Positions 5,544 to 13,653 of a stretch of DNA of 13,816 nucleotides are shown in pieces; the stretch's first letter is position 1; every line of letters begins with the position of its first letter. The DNA is from a bacterium. Lineage in GTDB: Bacteria; Bacteroidota; Bacteroidia; Bacteroidales; Muribaculaceae. The stretch lies in NCBI GenBank assembly GCA_004559845.1, contig SFWW01000022.1, forward strand, positions 1 through 13,816. The letters run 5' to 3'. The notes beneath the pieces are model-generated. The model had not been told where the DNA came from and did no database searches. It worked only from the letters and a program-made list of their open reading frames with translations. The position numbers and the translations under genes are program-made.

Positions 5544-7937
5544 CTATTCGGTTGACTTCATATTGTAGAAGGAGCGATACACGAAGTAGAGGGCGATGAG
5601 CACAAACACAACGCCGAAGTAAGGCGCAATCTCGCGGAAACTTTCGCTGATGGCAATTTCCATGGCAAGCACACCGAAGAGGGTGGTGAACTTGATAATG
5701 GGGTTGAGCGCCACGGAACTGGTGTCTTTGTAGGGATCACCCACGGTGTCGCCCACCACGGTGGCATCGTGCAGGTCGGTGCCTTTGGCTTGCAGGTCCA
5801 CTTCCACAATTTTCTTCGCATTATCCCATGCTCCGCCGGCGTCGGCCATAAACACGGCTTGGAATAAGCCAAACACGGCGATGGATATCAGATAGCTCAC
5901 AAAGAGGCACACGGCAGCGTTGCCGCCAATGCTTGCCGGAGAGGAGAGGCAGGCAAAACCGAGCGCAAAGCAGAAGATGCTGATGAAAATGTTGAGCATA
6001 CCTTTTTGCGCATATTTGGTGCAGATATTCACCACTTCTTGGCTATTGGCAATGTCGGCTTTCTTGGGCGCATGGGTGTCGAGTTTGATGTTCTTTTTAA
6101 TAAACTCTACTGCCCTGTTGGCGCCGGTGGTCACGGCTTGCATTGATGAGCCGGTGAACCAGAATATCACGCATCCGCCGAGGATGAAGCCCAACATGGA
6201 ATACGGATTCAGCAGGTTGAGCGTGTCGGTGGGATTGATGTTGAGCGTTTTCTGAATCATGAGAATGAGCGAGAATATCATTGTGGTGGCTCCTGCCACT
6301 GCGGTGCCGATGAGCACGGGTTTGGCTGTGGCTTTAAAGGTGTTGCCGGCGCCGTCGTTGGCTTCCAAATAATATTTCGCTTTTTCAAAATCGGGGGTGA
6401 AGCCGAATTCTTCTTCTATTTCTTTTTTCGCTTTTTCTTTGTCGTCTTCAATGAGCGAAAGTTCGTAAACGGATTGCGCATTGTCGGTCACCGGACCATA
6501 GCTGTCCACTGCAATGGTGACAGGACCCATGCCCAGCATACCGAAAGCCACCAAGCCGAAGGCAAAAATGGAGGCGTATTCGCCCAGGATATCGCCCATG
6601 CCGAAGGCATTCGATGCCATATAGGCTATGAGCATCAATATAAAGAACACAAAGCCGGTCCAGAAGCTACCAAAGTTGCCCGACACCAACCCGGAGAGGA
6701 TGTTGAGCGAGGCACCACCCTGGCGGGAGGTGTTCACCACTTCGTTCACGTGTGCCGAGGTGGGTGAGGTGTAGAGTTTGGTGAATTCGGGAATGAGTGC
6801 CGCGCCCAGCGTGCCGCAACTGATGATGGATGCCAAACCAATCCAGTAGCCTTCGCCTAAGCCCTGCAGCAGCCAATAACTGGCGCCGTAGGTAGCGATG
6901 ATGGAGAGAATAGAGGTAATCCACACCAATGAGGTGAGCGGTTGTTCAAAGTCGATGTCGTCGGCTTTGCTGTAGCGCACTTTCGACACCATATTGTTGA
7001 TGAAATAAGAAATCACAGAGGTAACCACGCCCAAAATGCGCATCACGAATATCCATATTAAAAGGTCGATTTGATACACTTCGGGCACTGCTAAAAGGAT
7101 GAACGATACGAGCGCCACGCCGGTCACACCGTAGGTTTCAAAGCCATCGGCGGTGGGGCCAATGCTGTCGCCGGCATTGTCGCCGGTGCAGTCGGCTATC
7201 ACACCGGGATTGCGCGGGTCGTCTTCTCCAATCTTAAACACCACTTTCATCAAATCGCTACCGATATCGGCGATTTTGGTAAAAATACCGCCTGCTATGC
7301 GTAGCGCGGATGCACCCAGCGATTCGCCAATGGCGAAGCCAATGAAGCAACTGCCTGCCAGGTCGCCGGGCATGAGCAGTAGAATGATGAGCATCAACAC
7401 CAATTCCACGCAAATAAGCAAGATGCCGATACTCATACCGGCTGTGAGCGGAATGTTGAGCAACTGGAGCGGCTGGCGGCGTAGCGAGGCAAATGCCATT
7501 CGGGCATTGGCGTAGGTGTTCATTCTCACACCATACCATGCCACGGCATACGAGCCCAGCACGCCTATCACCGTCCAAGCGAGAATCAGCAGCACCGAAC
7601 CCCATTCCATGTGGGATAGCACTTTGAAATACAAGAGCACTGCCAATCCGATAAAGGCAAAGAGGATGGCAAGAAACCGACCCTGCTGCTTGAGATAGGT
7701 AGAGCAAGTTTTGAAAATCACGTTACCTATCTCAAGCATCGAACTGTGGGCTTTGAGTTTGCGCACCTTCACAAATTGCCAAAAACCGAATAGCATACCC
7801 ATTACAATGATAAGGAATCCCCAATAGAGGACACTTGCTTTCTCGCTGAAACCGGCAGGCATTTTTAAGTCGGCCTCGCTCGCTTGCATAGCAAGCGGCA
7901 ACAAGAGTGCACTGAATGCAGCATAGGTTTTTTTCAT
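5544..7937 (-). CDS. hppA: Membrane-bound proton-translocating pyrophosphatase, divergent type
   Basis: 797 residues, a polytopic inner-membrane protein that hydrolyses pyrophosphate and pumps protons outward, saving energy from biosynthetic PPi. Conserved parts: GGIFTKIADIGSDL (216-229), EDDPRNPGVIAD (238-249), DCTGDNAGDSIG (249-260), VDSYGPVTDNAQ (477-488), and near the C-terminus GGAWDNAKK and VVGDTVGDPYKDTS. Canonical enzymes read GDNVGD and AGMGAD where this reads GDNAGD and GPTAD. It fits the divergent Na+-regulated H+-PPase group described for Chlorobium limicola and Cellulomonas fimi; this is a recollection-based inference. K535 in GNTFKA falls where Lys marks K+-independent enzymes. 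The first 20 residues (MKKTYAAFSALLLPLAMQAS) look like a cleavable signal peptide, and the protein is longer than common 660-730 residue members. It is monocistronic, with promoter and terminator visible. A Na+-pumping variant is less likely. Confidence 0.93.
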   Translation of the reverse strand: MKKTYAAFSALLLPLAMQASEADLKMPAGFSEKASVLYWGFLIIVMGMLFGFWQFVKVRKLKAHSSMLEIGNVIFKTCSTYLKQQGRFLAILFAFIGLAVLLYFKVLSHMEWGSVLLILAWTVIGVLGSYAVAWYGVRMNTYANARMAFASLRRQPLQLLNIPLTAGMSIGILLICVELVLMLIILLLMPGDLAGSCFIGFAIGESLGASALRIAGGIFTKIADIGSDLMKVVFKIGEDDPRNPGVIADCTGDNAGDSIGPTADGFETYGVTGVALVSFILLAVPEVYQIDLLIWIFVMRILGVVTSVISYFINNMVSKVRYSKADDIDFEQPLTSLVWITSILSIIATYGASYWLLQGLGEGYWIGLASIISCGTLGAALIPEFTKLYTSPTSAHVNEVVNTSRQGGASLNILSGLVSGNFGSFWTGFVFFILMLIAYMASNAFGMGDILGEYASIFAFGLVAFGMLGMGPVTIAVDSYGPVTDNAQSVYELSLIEDDKEKAKKEIEEEFGFTPDFEKAKYYLEANDGAGNTFKATAKPVLIGTAVAGATTMIFSLILMIQKTLNINPTDTLNLLNPYSMLGFILGGCVIFWFTGSSMQAVTTGANRAVEFIKKNIKLDTHAPKKADIANSQEVVNICTKYAQKGMLNIFISIFCFALGFACLSSPASIGGNAAVCLFVSYLISIAVFGLFQAVFMADAGGAWDNAKKIVEVDLQAKGTDLHDATVVGDTVGDPYKDTSSVALNPIIKFTTLFGVLAMEIAISESFREIAPYFGVVFVLIALYFVYRSFYNMKSTE

Positions 7938-8023
7938 TTTGTCAGTTAGTTGTTGAGGTTAATATTTAATGTATATGTTATGTATATTCGTTACAAGATT
8001 AAGTTTTGCAATGATATCGGCTG

Positions 8024-8055
8024 TAAAGGTATACACTTTAGCCCTAATAACAAAA
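8024..8055 (-). promoter_or_regulatory. hppA promoter
   Basis: On the minus strand TTTTG (8055-8051) precedes TACCTTTA (8031-8024) by 19 bases. This matches the Bacteroidetes consensus except for the last base of the -7 box. Transcription would start near 8017, giving a leader of about 80 bases before the hppA ATG at 7937. Confidence 0.65.
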
Positions 8056-8110
8056 TTTAAAACACAAAAAGTTTCGTATTGGAACAAAAATTTTTCATTT
8101 CGGAAGTTTT

Positions 8111-8140
8111 TTGAGCCAATTTAAGCCGATTTAAGCCATT
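8111..8140. repeat. Three 10-base direct repeats upstream of the hppA promoter
   Basis: TTGAGCCAAT, TTAAGCCGAT and TTAAGCCATT are adjacent 10-base units at 8111, 8121 and 8131; on the minus strand each carries GGCTTAA or GGCTCAA. A period of one helical turn is typical of sites bound side by side by a regulator. They lie about 56-85 bases upstream of the hppA -33 box. Confidence 0.6.
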
Positions 8141-8162
8141 TTTCTTACCCGTTTTGCAATTT

Positions 8163-8220
8163 CCGTGCTTTGCTTTTGAAAGGCAACCAAAGCAACACCT
8201 TGGCACGGGGTAGCGTTGCC
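8163..8220. other. Possible pseudoknotted stem-loop
   Basis: CCGTGC (8163-8168) pairs with GCACGG (8203-8208). Within it TTGCTTT (8170-8176) pairs with AAAGCAA (8189-8195), leaving a 12-base loop. The loop holds GGCAAC (8182-8187), which is complementary to GTTGCC (8215-8220), so an H-type pseudoknot is possible on either strand. It lies upstream of the hppA promoter, so it is not in the hppA leader, and is about 500 bases before the amylase. No family recognised. Confidence 0.35.
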
Positions 8221-8227
8221 ACCAAAA

Positions 8228-8265
8228 TTGCACAAAATGCAAACAATCGTTAATTGTGCAAACAA
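8228..8265. promoter_or_regulatory. Operator-like dyad and direct repeats
   Basis: TTGCACAA (8228-8235) and TTGTGCAA (8254-8261) form a perfect 8-base inverted repeat 18 bases apart. TGCAAACAA is repeated directly at 8238-8246 and 8257-8265. Between them ACAAT (8243-8247) and ATTGT (8253-8257) form a smaller dyad. The nesting suggests protein binding, but the AT-rich setting makes chance possible. Confidence 0.35.
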
Positions 8266-8476
8266 CAAAACATCCATACCTTACCCTCCCCCTTCACCAA
8301 CCCTTACATCCAAAACAATAATAGCAACACACGAATTCATGCTTCCAAAAAAATCTCCTCAAAATCGGTTATTATGTTATTTTGCGGTTCAACCCAATTA
8401 GCATCCCAAGCGTTCCTCACCAACAAGATACCCCTATCCAAGCGCACAGCGAGCACAGCAAGCGCTCCGCCGCCCA

Positions 8477-8492
8477 ATGCAATCGTTTGCAT
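8477..8492. promoter_or_regulatory. LacI-family-like operator upstream of the amylase
   Basis: ATGCAA-TCGT-TTGCAT has perfect 6-base arms centred on CG, the layout of LacI/GalR/CcpA-type operators (compare the PurR-type core GCAAACGTTTGC). It lies 227 bases before the amylase start. Carbohydrate genes are common targets of this regulator family, but no regulator gene is in the window. Confidence 0.4.
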
Positions 8493-8718
8493 ACGTTGCT
8501 TTCATCTTTTTGGAAGCTACCGTGGGTTCGGTCGCGAAAAAATTCGTAAAATTGCAAAGCAAAACTTAATGGGCGGATAGATGTGCCTTCCGTTTACTGC
8601 CTGTTTAGGAGCTAAATTTATAAGGAATCGCGTTGGAGGGAGGTTCCCGTTGATGTAGTTCCTTCGCCACAGAAATCGAAATTTTTATTTCACCTCTATC
8701 ATAAACTCATTAATTGAA

Positions 8719-11700
8719 ATGAAAACCAAAATTCTCAAACCTTTTCTTACTTTGTTGGCCCTCTACCTCATTGGCTCTTTGGCTATGCAAGCTGCCTTTG
8801 TGGGTGGGCGAACCGACTTCCGTGACGAAAGTATCTATTTCGTAATCACCACCCGCTTCTACGACGGTGACCCCGACAACAATGTGCAATGCTGGGATGC
8901 ACCGGCATCTATGCATGGCGACCCGGCTTGGCGCGGCGACTTTAAGGGCTTGATTGAAAAGCTCGACTACATTAAGGCGCTGGGCTTCACTGCCATCTGG
9001 ATTACGCCTGTCGTGGAAAATGCTTCCGGTTTCGACTACCACGGCTACCACGCCAGCGACATGAGCAAGGTGGATCACCGCTACGAAAGCGAGGATGTGA
9101 GCTTCCAAACCCTTATCGATGAAGTGCACAAAAGGGGCATGAAACTCATTCTCGACATCGTGCTTAATCACACCGGCAACTTTGGCGAAGGCACGCTCTG
9201 CAAACAATTTACCCGCGATTGGAATGCCAATCAATACTACATCAACGAATGCATGATTCCCTTCACCAAAAAAGACGGCGGACAACTGCCCGACGACTAC
9301 AGCGACCTGGAAGGCGGGTATCAATACGCACACCGCTTAGCGCTGATGAAGAATACCGATAACCAAAACCACGACACCCACAACTATTGGCACCACTATG
9401 GCAGTTTCAACTGGGACAACAACACCCGCTGGTATGCACAAATCGCCGGCGACTGCGTGGACCTCAACACCGAAAACCCTGCCACTGCCGAATACCTCAT
9501 CAATTGCTACGGCACATTTATTAAAATGGGTGTGGACGGATTCCGTATCGACACCGGCGGACACATTCCTCGACTTACCTTCAACAAGGTGTTTGTGCCT
9601 CGATTCCACGAAATTGCTGAGCAATATAAAGACAAACGCGGCGGCACACCTTTCTTTATGTACACTGAGGTGTGCGCGCGATACCAAGGTACGGTCACTT
9701 ATCGCAACCAACCCGCGCTCTCGCCTTACTTCTACACTTGGAAGGAAAATAAGGAATATACATGGAACTACGACGCTTCCTACTGGGACACCAAGGAGGT
9801 GTTTGAAAGCACCAGCTTAAGTTCTATGGACAACATCGCTTCATGCGAACAACAATATGCCGACAATAGCCATGAAACTGCTTCGGCAATGCCTACTTCC
9901 ACCAATGCCATCCTCAATGGCAACGACTATCACACTCCCGACGTGAGCATGGCGTCCGGACTGAGTGTAATCGACTTCCCGGTGCACTACTCTTTCCACG
10001 ACATCTCCAGCGTGTGGAGCACAGCTGTGAACGGCGACAAATACTACAACGATGCCACCTACAATGTGGTGTATGTGGATTCGCACGACTATAGCCCCGG
10101 TCCGAACGATGGCAACCGCTTCAACGAAGGCACCGCTCAATGGGCCGAAAACCTCGACTTTATGTTCACCTTCCGCGGCATTCCTTGCCTCTATTATGGC
10201 AGCGAAATCGAATTCCGTAAGGGCTGCGTTATCGACAAGGGCCCCACTTTGGCTTTGAAGGAAACCGGACGCGCCTACTATGGCGGCTATATCACCGGCG
10301 ATGTGACGGTTAACGATTTTGCCGATGTGGCAAGCGCCAACGGAAATGTGGCTGCCACACTCAATGCACCTTTGGTGCGACACATCCAACGCCTACACAA
10401 AATTCGCGCTGCAGTGCCCGCTTTGCGCAAGGGTCAGTATAGCGTGGATGGCTGTAAGGCGAATGGCGGACACGCGTTCAAGCGCCGCTACACCGACAGC
10501 GATGTGGATAGCTATGCTTTGGTTACTATCAATGGCAGCGCCACCTTCACCGGCGTGCTCAATGGCACCTACACCGACTGCGTGACAGGCGATGTGATTA
10601 CCGTGACCAACGGCACACTCACCACCAACGCTTGCTCCGGACAAGGCAACATGCGTGTGTATGTGCTCTCTACCGACAAAACACCCGCGCCGGGCAAAAT
10701 TGGTGAAGATGGCAAATTCCTCTACACTTCTTCGCCTGCAGCCGACCTTCCACAAAACTACGACGGCCAAGAAGAGGCACTCTCTTCCAACCATGGCGAG
10801 GGCAACGGACCTTCCACCGGCGGAGGAGGCGGCACCAGTCCTTCCGAACCGCTCGAACGCTACACACCTTCGGTAGAACAAGACGATATGAGTGTGTTCT
10901 ACGAAGCACCGCTCTCTACACGCAAAATCACCTCTTGGGTGTGGAGCTCGGATGCCAACTACACCGGTGGCTCATGGCCCGGAAAAAGTATGGAACTCAT
11001 GGGCGTGAACGCCGACAGCACACGCAAAATTTTTAAATGGACCTACACCGGCACACTCACCGCAATGCCCGAAAAAATTATCTTTGTGGTTGACGGAAAA
11101 CAATCTGCCGACCTCGAGTACAAAAACCACGGCTACTACATTGATGGCAATTGGAATAAGGAAATCACCAACTATGTGAGCGGCGCTCCTAAGGTGACCA
11201 TCGATAAGGAAAGCGGAAAATATGAAGGCAGCGTGAGCGTAACCATCACAGCAAGCGATCCTGAAGCCACCATCGTTTACACCACCGACGGCACCACGCC
11301 TACCGTGGATAGCAAGCAGGCTGTGGGCTCCGCCACCCTCACCTTCACCACCGACACCAAACTCGCTGCCGGCGTAATCTTTGAAGGTAAAGTGCGCAAT
11401 GTGGTCACTCGAGAATACATCTTCTCGGATGTGAAACCTGCCACCATCTACCTCAAAGACCCCTCCGGAGCACCATTCAACTGGAGCATGGTGAACTTCT
11501 ACGCATGGGATAACTTCGGCGTTATCTCCGACACTTGGCCCGGCGTGACCATCACCAACACGAAGGTGGTGAAAGATGCCACTTTCTACTATCGCACTTT
11601 CGACTTCCCATCGCTCGACTACTATTTCAACATTATCTTCAACAACGGTTCACGACAAACCCTCGACATCACCAAACTCACCAAAGACACCTACTTTGAA

Positions 11701-11928
11701 TTGGTGGAGGGCACAGGCAAACTCAGTGTGAAAGACATCACATCTATCTATGGCGCTATGAAAGGCGACATCGATAACAACGGTGAAGTGAATGTGACCG
11801 ACGTGACCATGCTCGTGAACAAAATTATCGGCTCATCACAAATAAGCGACGAGGTGTGCGACATCAACGAAGATGGTACAGTCGACGTGAGCGACATCAC
11901 CGGCCTCATCAACCTAATCCTCCTTTGA
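8719..11928 (+). CDS. Secreted multidomain alpha-amylase (GH13) with starch-binding and dockerin-like modules
   Basis: 1069 residues, extracellular endo-acting hydrolysis of alpha-1,4-glucans expected. Signal peptide 1-25 with likely cleavage at AMQA-AF. The GH13 barrel spans about 35-560 with all four regions: DIVLNH (146-151), GFRID with nucleophile D278, MYTEV with acid/base E317, and VDSHD ending at D457. A C-terminal beta domain follows to about 650, then a Gly/Ser/Pro linker (690-715). Residues about 722-808 (ITSWVWSSDANYTGG, SWPGK) look like a CBM26-type starch-binding module. Residues 823-903 resemble a chitobiase C-terminal-like domain (IVYTTDGTTPT). Residues 905-1000 form a second CBM26-like module (FYAWD, TWPG). 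Residues 1016-1069 are dockerin-like with paired calcium loops DIDNNGEVNVTD (1017-1028) and DINEDGTVDVSD (1048-1059). There is no recognisable T9SS sorting domain and no lipobox. It is transcribed alone, with a terminator after it. The exact GH13 subfamily is undetermined. Confidence 0.93.
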   Translation: MKTKILKPFLTLLALYLIGSLAMQAAFVGGRTDFRDESIYFVITTRFYDGDPDNNVQCWDAPASMHGDPAWRGDFKGLIEKLDYIKALGFTAIWITPVVENASGFDYHGYHASDMSKVDHRYESEDVSFQTLIDEVHKRGMKLILDIVLNHTGNFGEGTLCKQFTRDWNANQYYINECMIPFTKKDGGQLPDDYSDLEGGYQYAHRLALMKNTDNQNHDTHNYWHHYGSFNWDNNTRWYAQIAGDCVDLNTENPATAEYLINCYGTFIKMGVDGFRIDTGGHIPRLTFNKVFVPRFHEIAEQYKDKRGGTPFFMYTEVCARYQGTVTYRNQPALSPYFYTWKENKEYTWNYDASYWDTKEVFESTSLSSMDNIASCEQQYADNSHETASAMPTSTNAILNGNDYHTPDVSMASGLSVIDFPVHYSFHDISSVWSTAVNGDKYYNDATYNVVYVDSHDYSPGPNDGNRFNEGTAQWAENLDFMFTFRGIPCLYYGSEIEFRKGCVIDKGPTLALKETGRAYYGGYITGDVTVNDFADVASANGNVAATLNAPLVRHIQRLHKIRAAVPALRKGQYSVDGCKANGGHAFKRRYTDSDVDSYALVTINGSATFTGVLNGTYTDCVTGDVITVTNGTLTTNACSGQGNMRVYVLSTDKTPAPGKIGEDGKFLYTSSPAADLPQNYDGQEEALSSNHGEGNGPSTGGGGGTSPSEPLERYTPSVEQDDMSVFYEAPLSTRKITSWVWSSDANYTGGSWPGKSMELMGVNADSTRKIFKWTYTGTLTAMPEKIIFVVDGKQSADLEYKNHGYYIDGNWNKEITNYVSGAPKVTIDKESGKYEGSVSVTITASDPEATIVYTTDGTTPTVDSKQAVGSATLTFTTDTKLAAGVIFEGKVRNVVTREYIFSDVKPATIYLKDPSGAPFNWSMVNFYAWDNFGVISDTWPGVTITNTKVVKDATFYYRTFDFPSLDYYFNIIFNNGSRQTLDITKLTKDTYFELVEGTGKLSVKDITSIYGAMKGDIDNNGEVNVTDVTMLVNKIIGSSQISDEVCDINEDGTVDVSDITGLINLILL

Positions 11929-11996
11929 CACTAACCCACTTAATGCTCTAAAGCAAATAGTTGGATAGTATACATAGTTAATAGTATTGAAGCACG

Positions 11997-12042
11997 GATA
12001 GCCTTGCGAGCGCAAAAAAGCCTCACAAGGCTATCTCCTTTT
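11997..12042 (+). terminator. Rho-independent terminator of the amylase
   Basis: GATAGCCTTG (11997-12006) pairs with CAAGGCTATC (12026-12035). After one C-A mismatch the stem extends by GAG/CTC. TCCTTTT follows. It lies about 70 bases past the amylase stop. Confidence 0.8.
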
Positions 12043-12067
12043 CACCCCCCACCCCACCCTTCACCTT

Positions 12068-12185
12068 GCGAAAAGTTGCAAAACCAAATCCAAAAATGTA
12101 GAAAAAAGTTGCAAAATTACTGTGTAAACAGTGGAAAAAAGTTGTAAAAACTATTTGGAAATAGTGGAAAAAAGTTGTATTTTTG
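12068..12185 (+). repeat. 33-base tandem repeat array at the ATPase promoter
   Basis: Units start at 12068, 12101, 12134 and 12167. The first three are exactly 33 bases and the fourth runs into the promoter. Each begins with G(C)GAAAA(AA)GTTG. Unit 2 contains the dyad ACTGT-GTAA-ACAGT (12119-12132). Unit 3 contains ACTATTT-GG-AAATAGT (12150-12165), which ends at the same offset but has different arm sequence. Unit 1 lacks a clear dyad. The fourth unit supplies the -7 box of the ATPase gene. Confidence 0.8.
12154..12185 (+). promoter_or_regulatory. Promoter of the AAA ATPase gene
   Basis: TTTG (12154-12157), 20 bases, then TATTTTTG (12178-12185) match the Bacteroidetes consensus perfectly. 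Transcription would start near 12192, about 12 bases before the ATG at 12204. This excludes the upstream TTG at 12183, which lies in the -7 box. The -33 box sits inside the dyad of the third repeat unit, so a protein bound there could block the promoter. Confidence 0.8.
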
Positions 12186-12203
12186 CATCAAAACCTAAAT
12201 ATT

Positions 12204-13502
12204 ATGCTCAAAAGAAAGATACATAACCACCTCATTGAGTGGAAGAACCGAGGCGACAAGAAAGCTCTCATCATCACAGGCGCCCGACAAGTGGGAAAAA
12301 CAACTGCTATTCGGGAGTTTGCAAAAGAAAATTATACGCATTTTGTGGAGGTGAATTTTGTGAAGCATCCTGTGGCAAAACAAGCATTTGATGCCGACCT
12401 CGACACCAACACGATTGTCACTTATTTGTCTGCGATGGGTTTTGGACCATTCGTTGAGGGGAAAACGCTTGTGTTTTTTGACGAAATTCAAGAGTGCCCC
12501 AATGCTCGAACCGCCATAAAGTTTTTGGTGGAAGACAACCGATTCGACTACATCGAGTCAGGCTCATTGCTTGGCATCAACTATAAAGATGTCATATCCT
12601 ACCCTGTGGGCTTTGAAGAAGAAATCAGGCTTTACCCCCTCGACTTCGAGGAGTTTTTGTGGGCAAAGGGCATCGGAGAAAATGTGGTGGAGGTGCTGCG
12701 AAAATGCTACAATCAGGAAAAGGCTGTGCCAGATTTCATACACAAGCAGATGAGCAAGGTATATCAAGAGTTTTTGGTGATTGGCGGAATGCCCGAAGTG
12801 GTGCAGAAGTATATCGACAACCCCGATATTTCTAACGCTTTCCGAGCGCAAAAATCAATCATTACCACTTATCGTGACGACATATCGCATTATGCCGAAA
12901 AATCGGCGGTGCTGGTGAAACGCGTATTCGATGCTATGCCATCGCAACTCGGAAAACAGGACAAGCGGTTTGTTCTTGCCAAGATTGAGAAGGGCGCATC
13001 ACTACGCAAATATGAAGACCCTACGCAATGGCTCATCGATGCCGGACTTGCCTACTATTCATTCAACACAAAGGCTTTTGAACTGCCTTTTGAATCGATA
13101 GAAAACAGAAAACTATATAAACTGTATATGGTGGACACAGGTTTGCTATGCTCGCAAATGATTAACGAAATGCAATTTGAAGTGTTGAAAGGAAATATCG
13201 ACATCAACGAAGGAGCACTCACCGAGAACTTTGTGGCGTGCACCTTATCCGCCAAAGGAAAATCACTGCATTACTACGACAAGAAAAGCAAGCAGGAACT
13301 GGATTTCATCATTCAAGAAAACAACAAAATCACAATCTTGGAAGTGAAGTCGGGCGACAACTATAAGAAGCACGCTTCCCTTGACGCCGCACTCGACAGT
13401 TTTTCCGGTAGCATCGGTCGCGCTATCGTGTTATGTAAAGGCAATTTGGAGAAATCCGATGATGTAACTTACATGCCCCTATATATGGCAATGTTCCTGT
13501 AA
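12204..13502 (+). CDS. AAA ATPase with C-terminal DUF4143 (AAA_14-type)
   Basis: 432 residues from the ATG at 12204; a TTG seven codons upstream is in the promoter. Walker A is GARQVGKT (26-33) and Walker B is LVFFDEIQ (89-96) with D93 and E94. ESGSLLG (118-124) is sensor-1-like, and RLYPLDFEEFL is the usual AAA_14 motif. GGMPEVVQKYI opens the DUF4143 part. Near the C-terminus ELDF (E365, D367) followed by LEVKSG (E380, K382) resembles a PD-(D/E)XK nuclease core, as is usual in this family. The proteins are abundant and often multicopy in Bacteroidetes and archaea; their physiological role is not established. It is a monocistronic gene with its own promoter. Length is normal for the family and no key residue is missing. 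Confidence 0.9.
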   Translation: MLKRKIHNHLIEWKNRGDKKALIITGARQVGKTTAIREFAKENYTHFVEVNFVKHPVAKQAFDADLDTNTIVTYLSAMGFGPFVEGKTLVFFDEIQECPNARTAIKFLVEDNRFDYIESGSLLGINYKDVISYPVGFEEEIRLYPLDFEEFLWAKGIGENVVEVLRKCYNQEKAVPDFIHKQMSKVYQEFLVIGGMPEVVQKYIDNPDISNAFRAQKSIITTYRDDISHYAEKSAVLVKRVFDAMPSQLGKQDKRFVLAKIEKGASLRKYEDPTQWLIDAGLAYYSFNTKAFELPFESIENRKLYKLYMVDTGLLCSQMINEMQFEVLKGNIDINEGALTENFVACTLSAKGKSLHYYDKKSKQELDFIIQENNKITILEVKSGDNYKKHASLDAALDSFSGSIGRAIVLCKGNLEKSDDVTYMPLYMAMFL

Positions 13503-13622
13503 CCCCACATCTTCCAAAGGTAGAGTCTATCGTTTTTGGCAGAAGATCCTCAAATTGCTTCTTAGCCCTCGCGTTCTATTTGTGGCTGAGGGGAGGGATG
13601 GCTTTGATTTGATGAAATAAAT

Positions 13623-13646
13623 GTCCCGAGCGGAAGTGCCCGGGAC
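13623..13646 (-). terminator. Weak hairpin, possible kbl terminator
   Basis: GTCCCG (13623-13628) pairs with CGGGAC (13641-13646), with an inner GC/GC pair after one mismatch. On the minus strand ATTTATTTC follows, which is T-rich but interrupted. It is 74 bases past the kbl stop. Confidence 0.4.
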
Positions 13647-13653
13647 GATGAGA

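Larger units (their letters stand above)
7938..8718. other. 780-base divergent intergenic region
   Basis: This lies between the divergent starts of hppA and the amylase. Short open frames exist on both strands (about 60-108 codons), but they have low-complexity or odd composition and no family resemblance, so I call no gene. It contains the hppA promoter, 10-base direct repeats, a possible stem-loop/pseudoknot and two operator-like dyads, listed separately. I found no convincing TTTG-N20-TAnnTTTG promoter for the amylase. TAAATTTA near 8612 is the nearest -7-like string but lacks a proper -33 partner. Confidence 0.7.

Noticed and set aside
8254..8580. 108-codon + strand open frame before the amylase, and a 61-codon minus frame at 8057-8242
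   Set aside because: No recognisable motif, no promoter or ribosome site, and unusual amino-acid composition. The region is better explained as regulatory spacer.
12044..12060. C-rich stretch after the amylase terminator
   Set aside because: Short low-complexity sequence with no dyad or repeat beyond composition.
12068..12185. 33-base repeats as a CRISPR array
   Set aside because: Units are contiguous with only the first half conserved, and there are no spacers of regular length or cas genes. The last unit is a promoter.
13515..13522. Minus-strand TACCTTTG just past the ATPase gene, a possible antisense promoter
   Set aside because: No TTTG lies 19-21 bases upstream; the nearest is 28 bases away.
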